Below are positions 18,902 through 29,681 of a DNA stretch of 64,000 bases, piece after piece; positions within the stretch are counted from its first letter, which is position 1, and each line of letters starts with the position of its first letter. The DNA lies in contig NZ_JAGOBJ010000007.1 in NCBI RefSeq assembly GCF_017983445.1, forward strand, positions 1-64,000. Reading direction: 5' to 3'. The notes beneath the pieces are model-generated. The model saw nothing but the letters and a program-made list of their open reading frames with translations. It was not told the DNA's origin and ran no database searches. This stretch comes from Halomonas sp. (lineage in GTDB: Bacteria; Pseudomonadota; Gammaproteobacteria; Pseudomonadales; Halomonadaceae). The position numbers were made by a program, and so were the translations under genes.

Positions 18902-19771
18902 ATGCGCACTTTTCGAGAGATTAACGACCTACGCAGCACGCTGCGTGACTACCGAAAGCGTGGTCAGCGAATCGCGCTGGTACCTACCATGGGCAATCTT
19001 CACGCCGGACATTTAGCGCTGGTGGCGACCGCACGCCAACACGCGGATATCGTGGTCGCCAGCCTGTTTGTGAATCCCATGCAGTTCGGGCCTAACGAAG
19101 ACCTCGACGGCTACCCGCGCACCTTTGCCGACGACCAGGCAAAGCTCACCGATGCGGGATGTGACGTACTCTTTTCCCCCACGGTAAGCGCTCTTTACCC
19201 CAACGGGCTGGCCTCCCAAACGCGTGTTCACGTGCCGGATGTGGGTGAAGGCCTGTGCGGTGGCTCGCGGCCCGGCCACTTTGACGGGGTATCTACCGTC
19301 GTCACCATGCTGTTTAACCTGGTACAGCCAGACGTTGCCTGCTTTGGTGAAAAGGATTATCAGCAGCTTGCCGTTATTCGCAAGTTCGTTCGCGACCTGC
19401 ACATGCCCATCGAAATTATCGGCGTGCCGATCGTACGGGCTGAGGATGGGCTTGCGCTTTCATCGCGCAACGGCTATTTAAGCGCCAATGAGCGTGCGGT
19501 GGCGCCTGCGCTTTATCACATCTTGTGCGAACTGCGTGACGCAATTGAGCAAGGTGAAGCGGTAGAAACCGCTCTTAGCCGTGGGATCACGAAACTCTCA
19601 AGCGCAGGCTTTACTCCCGACTATCTGGAGCTTCGCGATACGCAGTTAAGGCCTATAAGCGCCATAACGCGCGAGGCCGTGCTGCTCGCCGCCGCCAAGC
19701 TAGGCCCTGCCCGCTTGCTCGATAACCTCAGCGTGCAGCTACCTTCTCAATCAACCACGTCTCACCACTAG
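18902..19771 (+). CDS. panC: Pantothenate synthetase
   Basis: Joins pantoate and beta-alanine with ATP through a pantoyl-adenylate. The 289-residue protein has the HIGH-type motif MGNLHAGH (about 30-37), the pantoate-site segment [13 protein letters not shown] (about 59-71), GEKDYQQL (about 148) and the KMSKS-like SSRNGYLS (about 187). It lies 41 bp after panB and 26 bp before panD. Confidence 0.96.
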   Translation: MRTFREINDLRSTLRDYRKRGQRIALVPTMGNLHAGHLALVATARQHADIVVASLFVNPMQFGPNEDLDGYPRTFADDQAKLTDAGCDVLFSPTVSALYPNGLASQTRVHVPDVGEGLCGGSRPGHFDGVSTVVTMLFNLVQPDVACFGEKDYQQLAVIRKFVRDLHMPIEIIGVPIVRAEDGLALSSRNGYLSANERAVAPALYHILCELRDAIEQGEAVETALSRGITKLSSAGFTPDYLELRDTQLRPISAITREAVLLAAAKLGPARLLDNLSVQLPSQSTTSHH

Positions 19772-19797
19772 GCAGCCCTCGCCGCCCAGGAGTTGTT

Positions 19798-20178
19798 ATG
19801 CAAACCATTATGCTTAAAGCCAAGCTACATATGGCGCGTGTTACCCATGCCGTGCTGAACTACGAAGGGTCCTGTGCAATCGATGGCGACCTGCTGGATA
19901 TGGCGGGTATTCGTGAAAACGAGCAAATCCAGATCTACAACGTGGAAAATGGCGAACGCTTTACCACTTACGCCATACGGGGCGAAGAAGGCTCAAGACT
20001 AATCTCGATTAACGGCGCGGCGGCACATTTAGCCGCCCCCGGCCATCGGATCATTATCTGCAGCTACGCCCACTACTCAGAAGCCGAGCTTGAACAGCAC
20101 CGCCCGGCGCTGGTATATCTGCAGGAAGGCAACCACGTAAGCCATACCAGCCACGCGATTCCAGTGCAGCTGGCTTAA
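19798..20178 (+). CDS. panD: Aspartate 1-decarboxylase proenzyme
   Basis: Makes beta-alanine for PanC. The 126-residue pyruvoyl enzyme has the self-cleavage site YEGSC with Gly24-Ser25, the same numbering as E. coli, so Ser25 becomes the pyruvoyl group. Tyr in TTYAIRGE (about 58) and the NGAAAHL segment (about 72) are in place. Start ATG at 19798 is behind AGGAG. Confidence 0.96.
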   Translation: MQTIMLKAKLHMARVTHAVLNYEGSCAIDGDLLDMAGIRENEQIQIYNVENGERFTTYAIRGEEGSRLISINGAAAHLAAPGHRIIICSYAHYSEAELEQHRPALVYLQEGNHVSHTSHAIPVQLA

Positions 20179-20219
20179 ACCAATTTCAGTGCAGCTGACG
20201 TAAACCATAGGTATGCACA

Positions 20220-20242
20220 CGGGCCATTACGGCCCGTTTTTT
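20220..20242 (+). terminator. panBCD terminator
   Basis: CGGGCC-ATTAC-GGCCCG stem followed by TTTTTT, 42 bp after the panD stop. Confidence 0.9.
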
Positions 20243-20399
20243 ATTTGCGCCCAAAAGCGTATTGCCGCAACGCACAACCATCCCCTATGCTGAGTAGTAC
20301 AGCTGACACAAAAGGTAGATAGCGTACATTGATTGCTACACGCTAAAAACAAAACAGCCATAACAGGCGGTCTGCCTTACTCACGTTAGGAGTCTTATC

Positions 20400-21578
20400 A
20401 TGCAAGAAGTAGTCATTGTTGCGGCTCGCCGCACCGCGGTCGGTTCCTTTGGAGGTTCACTTGCGGGCATTCCGGCAAGTGACCTTGGCGCGTTAGTGAT
20501 CAAGGATATTCTTGAATCAACCGGCGTCTCCCCCGACCAAGTCGATGAAGTGCTGTTAGGTCAGGTACTGACCGCAGGCGTGGGCCAAAACCCAGCACGC
20601 CAGGCGGCGATCAAAGCAGGACTGCCTGCCTCTGTACCTGCTATGACCATCAACAAAGTCTGTGGCTCAGGCCTTAAAGCCGTGCACCTCGCCACACAGG
20701 CGATTCTATGTGGTGACGCTGAGCTGATCCTGGCCGGTGGGCAGGAAAACATGTCCGCCTCTCCTCACGTGCTCCCCAACTCGCGCAATGGCCAGCGCAT
20801 GGGCGATTGGAAAGCCATTGATACCATGGTGCATGACGGCCTATGGGATGCCTTTAATGACTACCATATGGGCATTACCGCCGAAAACCTGGCTGAAAAA
20901 TACGGTATTACCCGCGAGCAGATGGATGAGTTTGCTGCGCAGTCGCAACAGAACGCCGCCAACGCCATTAAAGAAGGCAAATTTAAAAGCCAGATCGTAC
21001 CGGTTGAAATTCCCCAGCGTAAAGGCGATCCCATCGTATTTGATACCGACGAAAACCCGCGCGAAATTACTGCTGAAAAACTTGCCGGTATGCGTCCGGC
21101 ATTCAAAAAGGATGGCACCGTTACCGCGGGTAACGCCTCTTCATTGAACGATGGTGCGGCCGTGGTGATGGTCTGCTCTGCAGAGAAGGCCAAAGAACTA
21201 GGCCTTGAGCCACTGGCGCGTATTGCCGCTTACGCTAATGCAGGCGTAGACCCGGCCATTATGGGTATTGGCCCCGTGCCTGCTACCCGCCGCTGCCTGG
21301 AAAAAGCCGGCTGGAGCCTGGATGATCTGGATCTGGCAGAAGCTAATGAGGCGTTTGCCGCCCAGGCGCTTGCCGTGCAGAAAGAGCTTGGCTGGGACAT
21401 GTCCAAGGTCAACGTCAACGGCGGTGCGATTGCCCTGGGCCATCCGATTGGCGCTTCCGGTTGCCGCGTGCTGGTATCGCTACTTCACGAGATGATTGCC
21501 CGTGATGCCAAGAAAGGCCTGGCAACGCTGTGTATCGGCGGCGGCCAAGGGGTTGCGCTGGCGATTGAGCGTCCCTGA
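20400..21578 (+). CDS. phaA: Acetyl-CoA C-acetyltransferase (thiolase)
   Basis: Condenses two acetyl-CoA to acetoacetyl-CoA, or the reverse. The 392-residue protein has the acyl-accepting Cys88 in [15 protein letters not shown] with the catalytic His (about 348) and CIGGGQG with the second Cys (about 378). This is the biosynthetic thiolase family (PhaA/AtoB). Halomonas uses such an enzyme for polyhydroxybutyrate, but no phaB or phaC is beside it, so its pathway is not fixed by context. An A-rich segment (20344-20355) precedes the start. Confidence 0.92.
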   Translation: MQEVVIVAARRTAVGSFGGSLAGIPASDLGALVIKDILESTGVSPDQVDEVLLGQVLTAGVGQNPARQAAIKAGLPASVPAMTINKVCGSGLKAVHLATQAILCGDAELILAGGQENMSASPHVLPNSRNGQRMGDWKAIDTMVHDGLWDAFNDYHMGITAENLAEKYGITREQMDEFAAQSQQNAANAIKEGKFKSQIVPVEIPQRKGDPIVFDTDENPREITAEKLAGMRPAFKKDGTVTAGNASSLNDGAAVVMVCSAEKAKELGLEPLARIAAYANAGVDPAIMGIGPVPATRRCLEKAGWSLDDLDLAEANEAFAAQALAVQKELGWDMSKVNVNGGAIALGHPIGASGCRVLVSLLHEMIARDAKKGLATLCIGGGQGVALAIERP

Positions 21579-21608
21579 CCTCGAAAGTAGCAGACGATAA
21601 AACGCCAA

Positions 21609-21637
21609 TGCCCCTGTCACTGACAGGGGCATTTTTT
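21609..21637. terminator. Terminator between thiolase and convergent MFS gene
   Basis: TGCCCCTGTCA-C-TGACAGGGGCA followed by TTTTTT on the plus strand. An 11-bp stem; it ends the thiolase transcript and may also slow readthrough from the opposite strand. Confidence 0.9.
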
Positions 21638-21701
21638 GCGCTAATGCTCAGTACTTAACACTTAAGCTCGACACTTCACACTTAAAGCCTGGACTTAACG
21701 C

Positions 21702-22871
21702 TTAGCGATGCTTTTCACCCACAATTCGCGAAGGCGTTCGCCAGACCAATAGCGCGCCTAGCAAAAACAGGCCCGATGCGGCCCACATGGTAATGGGCAG
21801 GCTGGTGGCATCGACGACCCGGCCACCGATCATCGCGCCCAAGCCAATGGAAAGGTTGAACACAAACGCCATCAAGGCAGTCGCCGCTTCGGTATTGGGC
21901 GCCGTACGCAATATCCAGGTCTGAATACTCACCGATACGCTACCAAACACCGCGCCCCAGGCCATTAACAGCAGAACCCCGCTGGTGGGCTGTACGCCGA
22001 GTAGCGGGAAAACCGCCACGACCAGCAGCAATAGGCTGGGAATCGCCAGCACCGCTCGATAAGGATGCCGTCCGGCAAACATCCCCGCCGCAATATTACC
22101 CAGAATACCCGCCGCCCCGTACAGCAACAGCAGGCTACCCACATGGCGCTGGGCAACACCGCTTATTTCCTGAAGGATAGGGCTGATAAAGGTGTACGCT
22201 GCAAAGTGACCTACGACCACAAAGCCTGTAGTTAATACGGCTACCCTGACGCCGCGATTGCCAAACTGCTGGGCCAGCACCTTCAGGCGGACAGGCTCTC
22301 GGGGTGGCAGGGGTGGAAGCCAGCACCACAGGGCCAGTGCGGTTAATAGGCTAAAACCGCCCAAGGCTGCAAACGCGACTCGCCAGTTGCTTAGATCACC
22401 GAGCAAGGTACCCAACGGCACGCCAAGTACCGATGCAGCGGCTACGCCGCCAAAAATAATGGTCATGGCCTTGGGCACTTTATCGCTGGGCACTAGGCGC
22501 GGAGCAATACTTCCGGCCACAGCCCAATAACCGCCGATACTAACACCCACCAGCACGCGAGCGGCCAGCAGCAGAATAAAGCTACTGGCAAGCGCTGAAA
22601 GCACGCTACCAATCACCATTACCACCATCAGTAGCGTGAGCATAACGCGTCTATCCAGCCGACCGACCGCCACGGGCAGCAGCGGTGCCGAAAAAGCGGC
22701 GACCACACCCGGTACCGTTACCATCAAACCAGCCACACCGGGCGTTACATCCATGGATGAAGCCACCTGAGACAACAACCCAATAGGCAGCTGTTCAGCG
22801 GTTACCAATAAAAAAATGCCGATCATCACGGCGACCACCGCCCACCAGCGCGGTGCCTGCTCCTTCTCCAT
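21702..22871 (-). CDS. MFS transporter, DHA1 drug/purine nucleoside efflux type
   Basis: A 389-residue 12-helix major facilitator. It has the family motif G-R-L-D-R-R between helices 2 and 3, and a GVSIGGYWAVAGSIAPRLVP stretch closely resembling E. coli NepI (purine ribonucleoside exporter) and the AraJ/YdhP group. The substrate is not determined. The start at 22871 is behind GGAAGT; an in-frame ATG 12 codons upstream has no site. It stands alone between convergent phaA and pnp. Confidence 0.85.
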   Translation of the reverse strand: MEKEQAPRWWAVVAVMIGIFLLVTAEQLPIGLLSQVASSMDVTPGVAGLMVTVPGVVAAFSAPLLPVAVGRLDRRVMLTLLMVVMVIGSVLSALASSFILLLAARVLVGVSIGGYWAVAGSIAPRLVPSDKVPKAMTIIFGGVAAASVLGVPLGTLLGDLSNWRVAFAALGGFSLLTALALWCWLPPLPPREPVRLKVLAQQFGNRGVRVAVLTTGFVVVGHFAAYTFISPILQEISGVAQRHVGSLLLLYGAAGILGNIAAGMFAGRHPYRAVLAIPSLLLLVVAVFPLLGVQPTSGVLLLMAWGAVFGSVSVSIQTWILRTAPNTEAATALMAFVFNLSIGLGAMIGGRVVDATSLPITMWAASGLFLLGALLVWRTPSRIVGEKHR

Positions 22872-22945
22872 ACCTACTTCCTTCTGACGAAACGACCATC
22901 CAACCAAACGTTCTTTTAATCACACTTTCTTTTAACCAAACGACT

Positions 22946-22976
22946 CCGCCCCCGCAACCAGGGGCTACGGGGGCGG
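22946..22976 (-). terminator. Putative pnp terminator
   Basis: Minus-strand CCGCCCCCG/CGGGGGCGG 9-bp stem with a 13-nt loop about 20 bp after the pnp stop; only a weak T tract (TCGTTT) follows. Confidence 0.6.
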
Positions 22977-22997
22977 AAGAGACAACCTTACGGCAAC

Positions 22998-25142
22998 TTA
23001 GTCCGCGGTGTTCTCACTTTCAGCGGCGAACGCTGCTTTCTCTTCTTCGGTGATCTCTTTCATCGAGAGCTTCACGCGGTTGCGGTTATCGATGTCGAGC
23101 ACCTTCACAATCACATCGTCGCCTTCATTGAGGAAATCGCGCACGTTGTTAACGCGCTCGGCAACGATTTGTGAAATATGCACAAGACCATCGGTACCCG
23201 GCATGATGTTCACAAAAGCGCCGAAGTCAGCAATACGCACGACCTTGCCGTTATACAGCTTGCCAATTTCCGCTTCGGCGGTAATCGCCAGCACGGTATC
23301 GATGGCTTTCTTGGCGGCCGCTTTATCTTCGGCGTAGATGCGCACGGTGCCGTCGTCATCAAGGTCGATAGACGCGCCGGTGTCTTCGCAAATCTTGCGA
23401 ATGGTGGCGCCGCCCTTACCAATAACGTCACGGATTTTGTCCGGATCGATCTTGATAGTAGCCATGGAAGGCGCATTCTCTGAGACGTCGGTACGGCTCT
23501 GGCTGATGACTACATTCATCTGCTCAAGAATACCCAAACGCGCTTTGTGAGCCTGCTGAAGCGCTGTCTCCATGATCTCTTCGTTGATGCCTTCGATCTT
23601 GATGTCCATCTGCAGGGCAGTAACACCCTCTTCTGAACCGGCAACTTTAAAGTCCATATCGCCAAGGTGATCTTCATCACCCAGGATATCGGTCAGTACT
23701 GCGTAGCCGTCTTCGTCTTTCACCAGGCCCATGGCAATACCCGCAACCGGCGCTTTAAGCGGTACACCCGCATCCATCAGCGCAAGCGAGGAGCCACATA
23801 CCGACGCCATCGAGCTTGAGCCGTTGGATTCAGTAATTTCCGATACCACACGAATGGTATAGGGGAAATCTGCTTCAGATGGCAGCATGGCTTGAACACC
23901 ACGACGCGCCAAACGGCCGTGGCCGATTTCACGACGCTTCGGGCCGCCCATGAAGCCCGCTTCACCTACCGAATAGGGAGGGAAGTTGTAGTGCAGCATA
24001 AAGCGGTCTTTACGCTCGCCTTCCAGCGACTCGATCAGCTGTGAGTCGCGCAGGGTACCCAGCGTTGCTACCGCAATCGCTTGGGTCTCACCACGGGTGA
24101 AAACGGCCGAACCGTGAGTTTTCGGCAGCACACCCACTTCGATGGCCAGCGGGCGCACGGTAAAGTTATCGCGGCCGTCGATGCGCGGCTCGCCTTTTAC
24201 TACGCGCGAACGTACAACACGCTTCTCAAGACCGGCAAAAGCGCCTTTTACTTCGTCTTTGCTGAACTTGTCGTTAACCGGCTCGCCTTCAACGGCTGCC
24301 AGCTGTTCAACCGCCTGATCTTTCAGAGCTGCCAGGGCATCCTGACGATCCATTTTGTCAGTGATGCGGTAAGCGTCACCTACTTTGGCTTCAAACGCGT
24401 CCGCCATGGCGGTTTTCAGCGCCACGTTTTCAGGGGCTGGCTGCCAGTCCCAACGCGGTTTTCCGGCCTCTTGAACCAGCTCTTTAATCGCGCTAACCGC
24501 GACCTGCATTTCCTGGTGGCCAAACAGTACGGCGCCCAGCATTTCATCTTCCAGAAGCTCTTTAGCTTCTGATTCGACCATCAACACGGCGTTTTCAGTA
24601 CCGGCAACCACCATGTCGAGTTCGGACGTCGCGAGTTCTTCAACGGTCGGGTTAAGGAAATAGCCCTGCTCTTCGTTGAAACCTACACGGGCAGCACCGA
24701 TCGGGCCGTTAAACGGCACGCCGGAAATGCTCAGTGCGGCTGAGGTACCCAGCATCGCGGCAATATCTGGATCATGGTTACGATCAGTAGAAAGAACGGT
24801 ACAGATGATCTGCACTTCGTTCATGAAGCCTTTGGGGAAAAGCGGGCGGATCGGACGGTCGATCAGACGCGAGGTCAGGGTTTCTTTCTCGGTCGGGCGT
24901 CCTTCGCGCTTAAAGAAGCCGCCGGGAATTTTACCTACCGCGTAGGTTTTTTCCTGGTAATGAACCGAGAGCGGGAAAAAGGGTTGGCTGGGGTTGGCTT
25001 CTTTACGCGCCACCACCGTACACAGCACAACGGTATCTTCCATGGTGACCATAACGGCACCAGTGGCTTGACGAGCGATACGCCCGGTTTCTAGAGTGAC
25101 GGTGCTACGACCGTACTGAAACGTTTTTTTTACCGGATTCAC
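22998..25142 (-). CDS. pnp: Polyribonucleotide nucleotidyltransferase (PNPase)
   Basis: 3'-5' phosphorolytic exoribonuclease, part of the RNA degradosome. The 714-residue protein has two RNase PH domains (about 5-225 and 310-540, with SDMDFK-type metal site as GDMDFKVAG), a KH domain ([10 protein letters not shown], about 565) and a C-terminal S1 domain (about 620-690). I choose the GTG at 25142, which has AAGGAAG at good spacing and matches the family start; the ATG six codons upstream overlaps that ribosome site. It is downstream of rpsO as usual. Confidence 0.95.
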   Translation of the reverse strand: MNPVKKTFQYGRSTVTLETGRIARQATGAVMVTMEDTVVLCTVVARKEANPSQPFFPLSVHYQEKTYAVGKIPGGFFKREGRPTEKETLTSRLIDRPIRPLFPKGFMNEVQIICTVLSTDRNHDPDIAAMLGTSAALSISGVPFNGPIGAARVGFNEEQGYFLNPTVEELATSELDMVVAGTENAVLMVESEAKELLEDEMLGAVLFGHQEMQVAVSAIKELVQEAGKPRWDWQPAPENVALKTAMADAFEAKVGDAYRITDKMDRQDALAALKDQAVEQLAAVEGEPVNDKFSKDEVKGAFAGLEKRVVRSRVVKGEPRIDGRDNFTVRPLAIEVGVLPKTHGSAVFTRGETQAIAVATLGTLRDSQLIESLEGERKDRFMLHYNFPPYSVGEAGFMGGPKRREIGHGRLARRGVQAMLPSEADFPYTIRVVSEITESNGSSSMASVCGSSLALMDAGVPLKAPVAGIAMGLVKDEDGYAVLTDILGDEDHLGDMDFKVAGSEEGVTALQMDIKIEGINEEIMETALQQAHKARLGILEQMNVVISQSRTDVSENAPSMATIKIDPDKIRDVIGKGGATIRKICEDTGASIDLDDDGTVRIYAEDKAAAKKAIDTVLAITAEAEIGKLYNGKVVRIADFGAFVNIMPGTDGLVHISQIVAERVNNVRDFLNEGDDVIVKVLDIDNRNRVKLSMKEITEEEKAAFAAESENTAD

Positions 25143-25300
25143 GGCGACTTCCTTTAACATTAATAAGTACTTGAATAAGCACTTGTCTATTCGCTTGGGT
25201 CGTTTTGACTCGTCACTATTCTAGGCGCTGTAGCGCCTAAGGGCTACCAGAAACCCAAAATCACCGGGTGCAAAGACCTTGCTCAGTGACTGACACGCAT

Positions 25301-25334
25301 AAAAAAACGGACAGCTCACAAGGAGCTGCCCGTT
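25301..25334 (-). terminator. rpsO-pnp intergenic terminator/attenuator
   Basis: Minus strand: AACGGGCAGCTC-CTTGT-GAGCTGTCCGTT followed by seven T. It lies 24 bp after the rpsO stop; part of the transcription must pass it to reach pnp unless pnp has its own promoter in the following 160 bp. Confidence 0.85.
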
Positions 25335-25357
25335 TCTCAATCTTCGCCAACAATAGC

Positions 25358-25627
25358 TTAGCGGCGCAGACCTAAACGCTGAATCAGAGACTGATAGCGT
25401 TCGAAATCTTTACGCTTCAGGTAGTCCAGCAGTTTGCGACGCTGGTTTACCATGCGGATCAGGCCACGACGCGAGTGGTGATCCTGCTTGTTGGTTTTGA
25501 AGTGGTCCTGCAGGCCATTGATGTTGGCGCTCAGCAGTGCAACCTGTACTTCGGGGGAACCGGTATCGTTATCGCCGCGGCCGTATTCGTTGACGATTTC
25601 GGCTTTAGTTTCAGCGGTTAATGCCAT
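25358..25627 (-). CDS. rpsO: 30S ribosomal protein S15
   Basis: Primary 16S-binding protein of the small-subunit platform. The 89-residue protein has the family signature around [19 protein letters not shown] (about 34-52) and the C-terminal [18 protein letters not shown]. It lies between truB and pnp in the conserved cluster. Confidence 0.98.
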   Translation of the reverse strand: MALTAETKAEIVNEYGRGDNDTGSPEVQVALLSANINGLQDHFKTNKQDHHSRRGLIRMVNQRRKLLDYLKRKDFERYQSLIQRLGLRR

Positions 25628-25758
25628 CTGTCTCTCCAGTAAGCAATATGCCTAAAATTTAATGGGTGAGACCACGCATATTTGCAGTCTCAGGCGACTC
25701 TCTTCACGTACTATTTTCGCGTAAATCGTCACATCCTTGCAACGTTTTACCCAAACTC

Positions 25759-26679
25759 TTACGAGATAGCGACCGTACTTAACAGCCGCTTGGGCGCTAC
25801 TTCCTGAGCACCTTTTACAACACCGAGGCCGATAAACGTCTCGGCATAATAAAGTCTTGCCAATGCATCGGGGGCCAGCGCACCAATACTCAAGTTGGCC
25901 GATTGACCGTGGGCTAGACGCCCGTAAGCCGTTTCGTCCACCTCAAGCGTCGGCAGATGATCCACCAGCACATCAGCGGGCATTAATTCAGCCTCACGCG
26001 AGGCCTGATCAGCCAATGCTTCAAGCGCTTCAAGCGTCCACATCGCATCGCCCGTAAAAGGCCCGGTCTTGAGCCTGCGCAGCTTGCTGATGTGGGCACC
26101 ACACCCAAGCGCCAAACCGATATCTTCGGCCAGCGTACGGATGTAAGTCCCCTTGCTGCAGGTGACTTCAAGCTCGAAAGCTTCACCGTCAAACGCAAGC
26201 AGGCGCGCATCATACACGCTTACCCGCCGCGCTGCACGCTCTACCTGCTTGCCCTCGCGGGCCAGCTCATAGAGCTTTTTGCCCTGATGCTTGAGCGCCG
26301 AATACATCGGTGGCACCTGATCGATCTCACCACGAAAGCGCGCAATAGCAGCTTCAATATCATCCGCTGTTAACGACGGCACATCGCGGCGCTCAATCAC
26401 CGTACCTTCTGCATCACCGGTGTCGGTGATCACACCCAGCTCAACGCGGGTGCGATACATCTTGTCGGCTTCCAGCAGGTGCGCGGAGAACTTGGTGGCC
26501 TCCCCCAGGCAAATCGGCAGTAAGCCAGTTGCCATGGGGTCCAGCGTGCCGGTATGTCCAGCTTTTTGGGCCTCGAACAAACGACGCACACGCTGTAGGG
26601 CATGATTGCTGGAAATGCCCTTGGGCTTATCCAGAAGCAGTACCCCGTTGACCGGTAAACCGCGACGGCGACGTGCCAT
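25759..26679 (-). CDS. truB: tRNA pseudouridine-55 synthase
   Basis: Forms pseudouridine 55 in the T loop of tRNAs. The 306-residue protein has GHTGTLDPMATG with catalytic Asp47, the MYSALKHQGKKLYELAR motif (about 122-138) and a C-terminal PUA-like part. Its ATG overlaps the rbfA stop by one base, so translation is coupled. Confidence 0.96.
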   Translation of the reverse strand: MARRRRGLPVNGVLLLDKPKGISSNHALQRVRRLFEAQKAGHTGTLDPMATGLLPICLGEATKFSAHLLEADKMYRTRVELGVITDTGDAEGTVIERRDVPSLTADDIEAAIARFRGEIDQVPPMYSALKHQGKKLYELAREGKQVERAARRVSVYDARLLAFDGEAFELEVTCSKGTYIRTLAEDIGLALGCGAHISKLRRLKTGPFTGDAMWTLEALEALADQASREAELMPADVLVDHLPTLEVDETAYGRLAHGQSANLSIGALAPDALARLYYAETFIGLGVVKGAQEVAPKRLLSTVAIS

Positions 26680-27089
26680 TAGCGCGTCTCCTCACCTTGA
26701 TCAGAATCACCCTCTTCGTCCGCTTGGCGAGCCCGGTCAGTCGACACGGCCTCTTCAATCAGGGAAGAGAGATGCTGCCCACGCACCACGCTCTCATCGT
26801 AATGAAAGCGTAGTTCAGGGACATGGCGTAGCTGAATACGTTTGGCAATCTGGCTTCTTAGAAAACCCGCGGCGCGCTTAAGCACCTGCAGGTTTTCCTT
26901 GATACGCTCGGGTTCCTGTTCACCCAGCAGGGTGACATAGATATCGGCGTAACCCAGGTCACGGCTAACGGTTGCGCCGCTCACCGTGATCATGCCCAAA
27001 CGCGGGTCTTTGACTTCGCGCTGAATAAGTACCGCCAGCTCCTTTTGGAGCTGGTCGGCTACTCGATCGGTACGCTTGAATTCGCGCAT
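26679..27089 (-). CDS. rbfA: 30S ribosome-binding factor A
   Basis: Cold-shock 30S maturation factor with a KH-like fold; 136 residues including REVKDPRLGMITVSG (about 25-39), ALRSQI-type segment GFLRSQIAKR and RHVPELRFHYDES (about 89-101). The C-terminal ~20 residues are acidic and probably disordered. It lies 18 bp after infB. Confidence 0.95.
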   Translation of the reverse strand: MREFKRTDRVADQLQKELAVLIQREVKDPRLGMITVSGATVSRDLGYADIYVTLLGEQEPERIKENLQVLKRAAGFLRSQIAKRIQLRHVPELRFHYDESVVRGQHLSSLIEEAVSTDRARQADEEGDSDQGEETR

Positions 27090-27107
27090 GGTTGTCTCCT
27101 CGCGGCC

Positions 27108-29654
27108 TTACAGGCTGCGCTCGACTTTGACTTGATCGAAGACTTCGATCTTATCGCCGACCTGGACATCGTTGTAGTTCTTCACACCGATGCCACACTC
27201 AACGCCATTACGTACTTCCTGGACGTCGTCTTTATAGCGGCGCAGCGACTCGAGTTCACCTTCGTAGATGACCACGTTGTCACGCAGTACACGGATGCGC
27301 TTGTTACGGAACACTGAACCTTCGACGACCATACAGCCAGCCACCGCACCGATCTTCGGCGCACGGAACACGTCGCGTACTTCGGCAACACCCACGATCT
27401 CTTCTTTCCACTCGGGGGCGAGCATACCGCTCATCGCCTGCTTGACCTCATCGATCAAGTGGTAGATAACGCTGTAGTAACGCAGATCCAGGCCTTCGCG
27501 CTCGATGATCTCGCGGGCAGCGGCGTCGGCACGGACGTTGAAGCCGACCACGATTGCCTCAGAGGCAAGCGCCAGGTTGGCGTCAGTACCGGTGATACCG
27601 CCGACACCTGAAGAGACCACCGCCACTTGTACTTCATCAGTGGAGAGTTCTTCCAGGGCGCCTTTGATCGCTTCGAGCGAACCTTGTACGTCGGCTTTAA
27701 GAACGATGTTGACCTTGGCCACTTCGTCCTGGCCCATCTGGCTGAACATGTTCTCAAGCTTGGCTTTCTGCTGACGCGCCAGGCGTACTTCGCGGTACTT
27801 GCCTTGACGGAAGTTGGCCACTTCACGGGCTTTCTTCTCATCGGCAACTACCATGAAGTCGTCACCGGCATCCGGCGTGCCGTCCAGGCCCTGAATCTCT
27901 ACGGGCATGGCGGGGCCGACGTTCTCAACCTGTTGGCCAAGTTCGTTGGTCAGCGCACGTACGCGGCCATAATGCAGGCCTGCCAGAACGATATCGCCTT
28001 TCTTCAGGGTACCGTTTTGAACCAGTACGGTAGCGACCGGACCGCGGCCTCGATCAAGGCGCGACTCAACGACAACGCCTTTACCAGGTGCCGACGGTAC
28101 CGCTTTAAGCTCAAGCACTTCAGAGACCAGCTGGATTGCTTCCAGCAGTTCTTCGATGCCTTCACCGGTTTTGGCGGAAACGTGAACAAACTGAGTGTCA
28201 CCGCCCCACTCTTCGGAAATCACGCCATGCTGCGAGAGTTCGTTACGAATGCGGTCAAAATCAGCGCCCTGCTTATCAATCTTGTTCACCGCCACGACCA
28301 TGGGTACTTCGGCCGCTTTGGAGTGCTCGATCGCTTCAACAGTCTGGGGCATTACGCCGTCATCGGCCGCCACGACAAGGATAACCACGTCGGTTGCCTT
28401 GGCACCACGGGCACGCATGGCGGTAAACGCGGCGTGGCCAGGGGTATCCAGGAAGGTCACGCCACCGTGATCGTCCTCAACGTGATAAGCACCGATATGC
28501 TGGGTAATACCACCCGCTTCGCCGGTAGCTACTTTGGCGCGACGAATGTAGTCAAGCAGCGAGGTTTTACCATGGTCAACGTGGCCCATGACGGTAACCA
28601 CGGGTGAACGGGTGATCTCTTCGCCTTCGTAGGAGATGCCTTCGAGCATTTCCGTTTCCAGCGCGTCATCTTTAACCAGCTTGACCTTGTGACCCATCTC
28701 TTCCGCCACGATCGCTGCAGTATCCTGATCGATGGTCTGGTTGATGGTCACGGCCGCGCCCATGTTAAACATGGCCTTGATCACTTCGTTGGCCTTGATC
28801 GACATTTTGTCTGCCAGCTCAGCAACGCTGATCGACTCAGGGATCGAGACTTCACGTACGATCGGCTGGGTCGGCTTCTGGAAGCCATGCTTGCCGTTGC
28901 CGCTCTGGCTTGCCCCACCGCGACGGCCGCCACGACGTTCGGCACGTTTTACTTTCTTCGCGCCACCGCCACGTTTACGCTCTTCGCGATCACCACGATC
29001 ATCATCGTCGTCACGACCTTTCTTCTTGGCGGCAGCCTTTTTAGGCGGCGCGGTACGACGGTCGGTACGGCCTTCTTTCGGCGGCGCCGGCGGCATGTCT
29101 TCTGTCGCAGGCGTATCGTCGATCTGAAGCTCGGGCACTTCAACTTTGGGTGCAGCCTTCGGTTCAGCCGCGGCTTTCGCTTCGGCTTCTTTACGCGCTG
29201 CTGCTTCAGCCGCTTTGGCTTTTGCAGCGGCGGCTTTTTCTTCGGCTTCACGCGCGTCGCGAACTTTACGTTCGGCTTCGGCTTCAGCCATATCGCCTAC
29301 CAGCTGACGTGGGCCAGAATGCTTGGGCTCAGCGGCTTTCGGCTTATCGTCTTCAGCGCTTTTAACGTACGTCTTCTTCTTACGTACCTGCACTTCGATC
29401 GTTTTGCCACGCTCGCCAGTTTTAATACGGCTGCGTGTTTTACGGGTCAGCGTGATACGGTTTTTGCTGGTATCAGTCTCGCTGTCGCCGCCATGGCTTT
29501 TCTTCAGAAAGCTCAGCAGTTTCTGCTTGTCTTCTTCAGACACGGCATCGCCTTCAGAGGCGTGCTTAAGGCCAGCTTCTTTCATTTGTTCCAATAGGCG
29601 GGGCACATCACGGCCCACCTTTACTGCAAAATCTTTAACTGTCATATCTGACAT
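27108..29654 (-). CDS. infB: Translation initiation factor IF-2
   Basis: GTPase that brings fMet-tRNA to the 30S subunit. The 848-residue protein has an N-terminal IF2_N subdomain (about 1-52), a long Lys/Glu/Ala-rich linker (about 70-270, low complexity), a second IF2_N motif (about 272-325) and the GTPase with G1 GHVDHGKT, G3 DTPGH and G4 NKID. Domains II-IV follow, ending in the fMet-binding domain. The linker gives rise to several long antisense open frames that are not genes. Confidence 0.97.
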   Translation of the reverse strand: MSDMTVKDFAVKVGRDVPRLLEQMKEAGLKHASEGDAVSEEDKQKLLSFLKKSHGGDSETDTSKNRITLTRKTRSRIKTGERGKTIEVQVRKKKTYVKSAEDDKPKAAEPKHSGPRQLVGDMAEAEAERKVRDAREAEEKAAAAKAKAAEAAARKEAEAKAAAEPKAAPKVEVPELQIDDTPATEDMPPAPPKEGRTDRRTAPPKKAAAKKKGRDDDDDRGDREERKRGGGAKKVKRAERRGGRRGGASQSGNGKHGFQKPTQPIVREVSIPESISVAELADKMSIKANEVIKAMFNMGAAVTINQTIDQDTAAIVAEEMGHKVKLVKDDALETEMLEGISYEGEEITRSPVVTVMGHVDHGKTSLLDYIRRAKVATGEAGGITQHIGAYHVEDDHGGVTFLDTPGHAAFTAMRARGAKATDVVILVVAADDGVMPQTVEAIEHSKAAEVPMVVAVNKIDKQGADFDRIRNELSQHGVISEEWGGDTQFVHVSAKTGEGIEELLEAIQLVSEVLELKAVPSAPGKGVVVESRLDRGRGPVATVLVQNGTLKKGDIVLAGLHYGRVRALTNELGQQVENVGPAMPVEIQGLDGTPDAGDDFMVVADEKKAREVANFRQGKYREVRLARQQKAKLENMFSQMGQDEVAKVNIVLKADVQGSLEAIKGALEELSTDEVQVAVVSSGVGGITGTDANLALASEAIVVGFNVRADAAAREIIEREGLDLRYYSVIYHLIDEVKQAMSGMLAPEWKEEIVGVAEVRDVFRAPKIGAVAGCMVVEGSVFRNKRIRVLRDNVVIYEGELESLRRYKDDVQEVRNGVECGIGVKNYNDVQVGDKIEVFDQVKVERSL

Positions 29655-29681
29655 AGTGACCCTCCTCAGCCCGTGACCTGT

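Noticed and set aside
27627-29597. Long open frames on the plus strand opposite infB (326 and 302 codons)
   Set aside because: They mirror the codon pattern of IF-2 and its low-complexity linker; no ribosome sites or family motifs.
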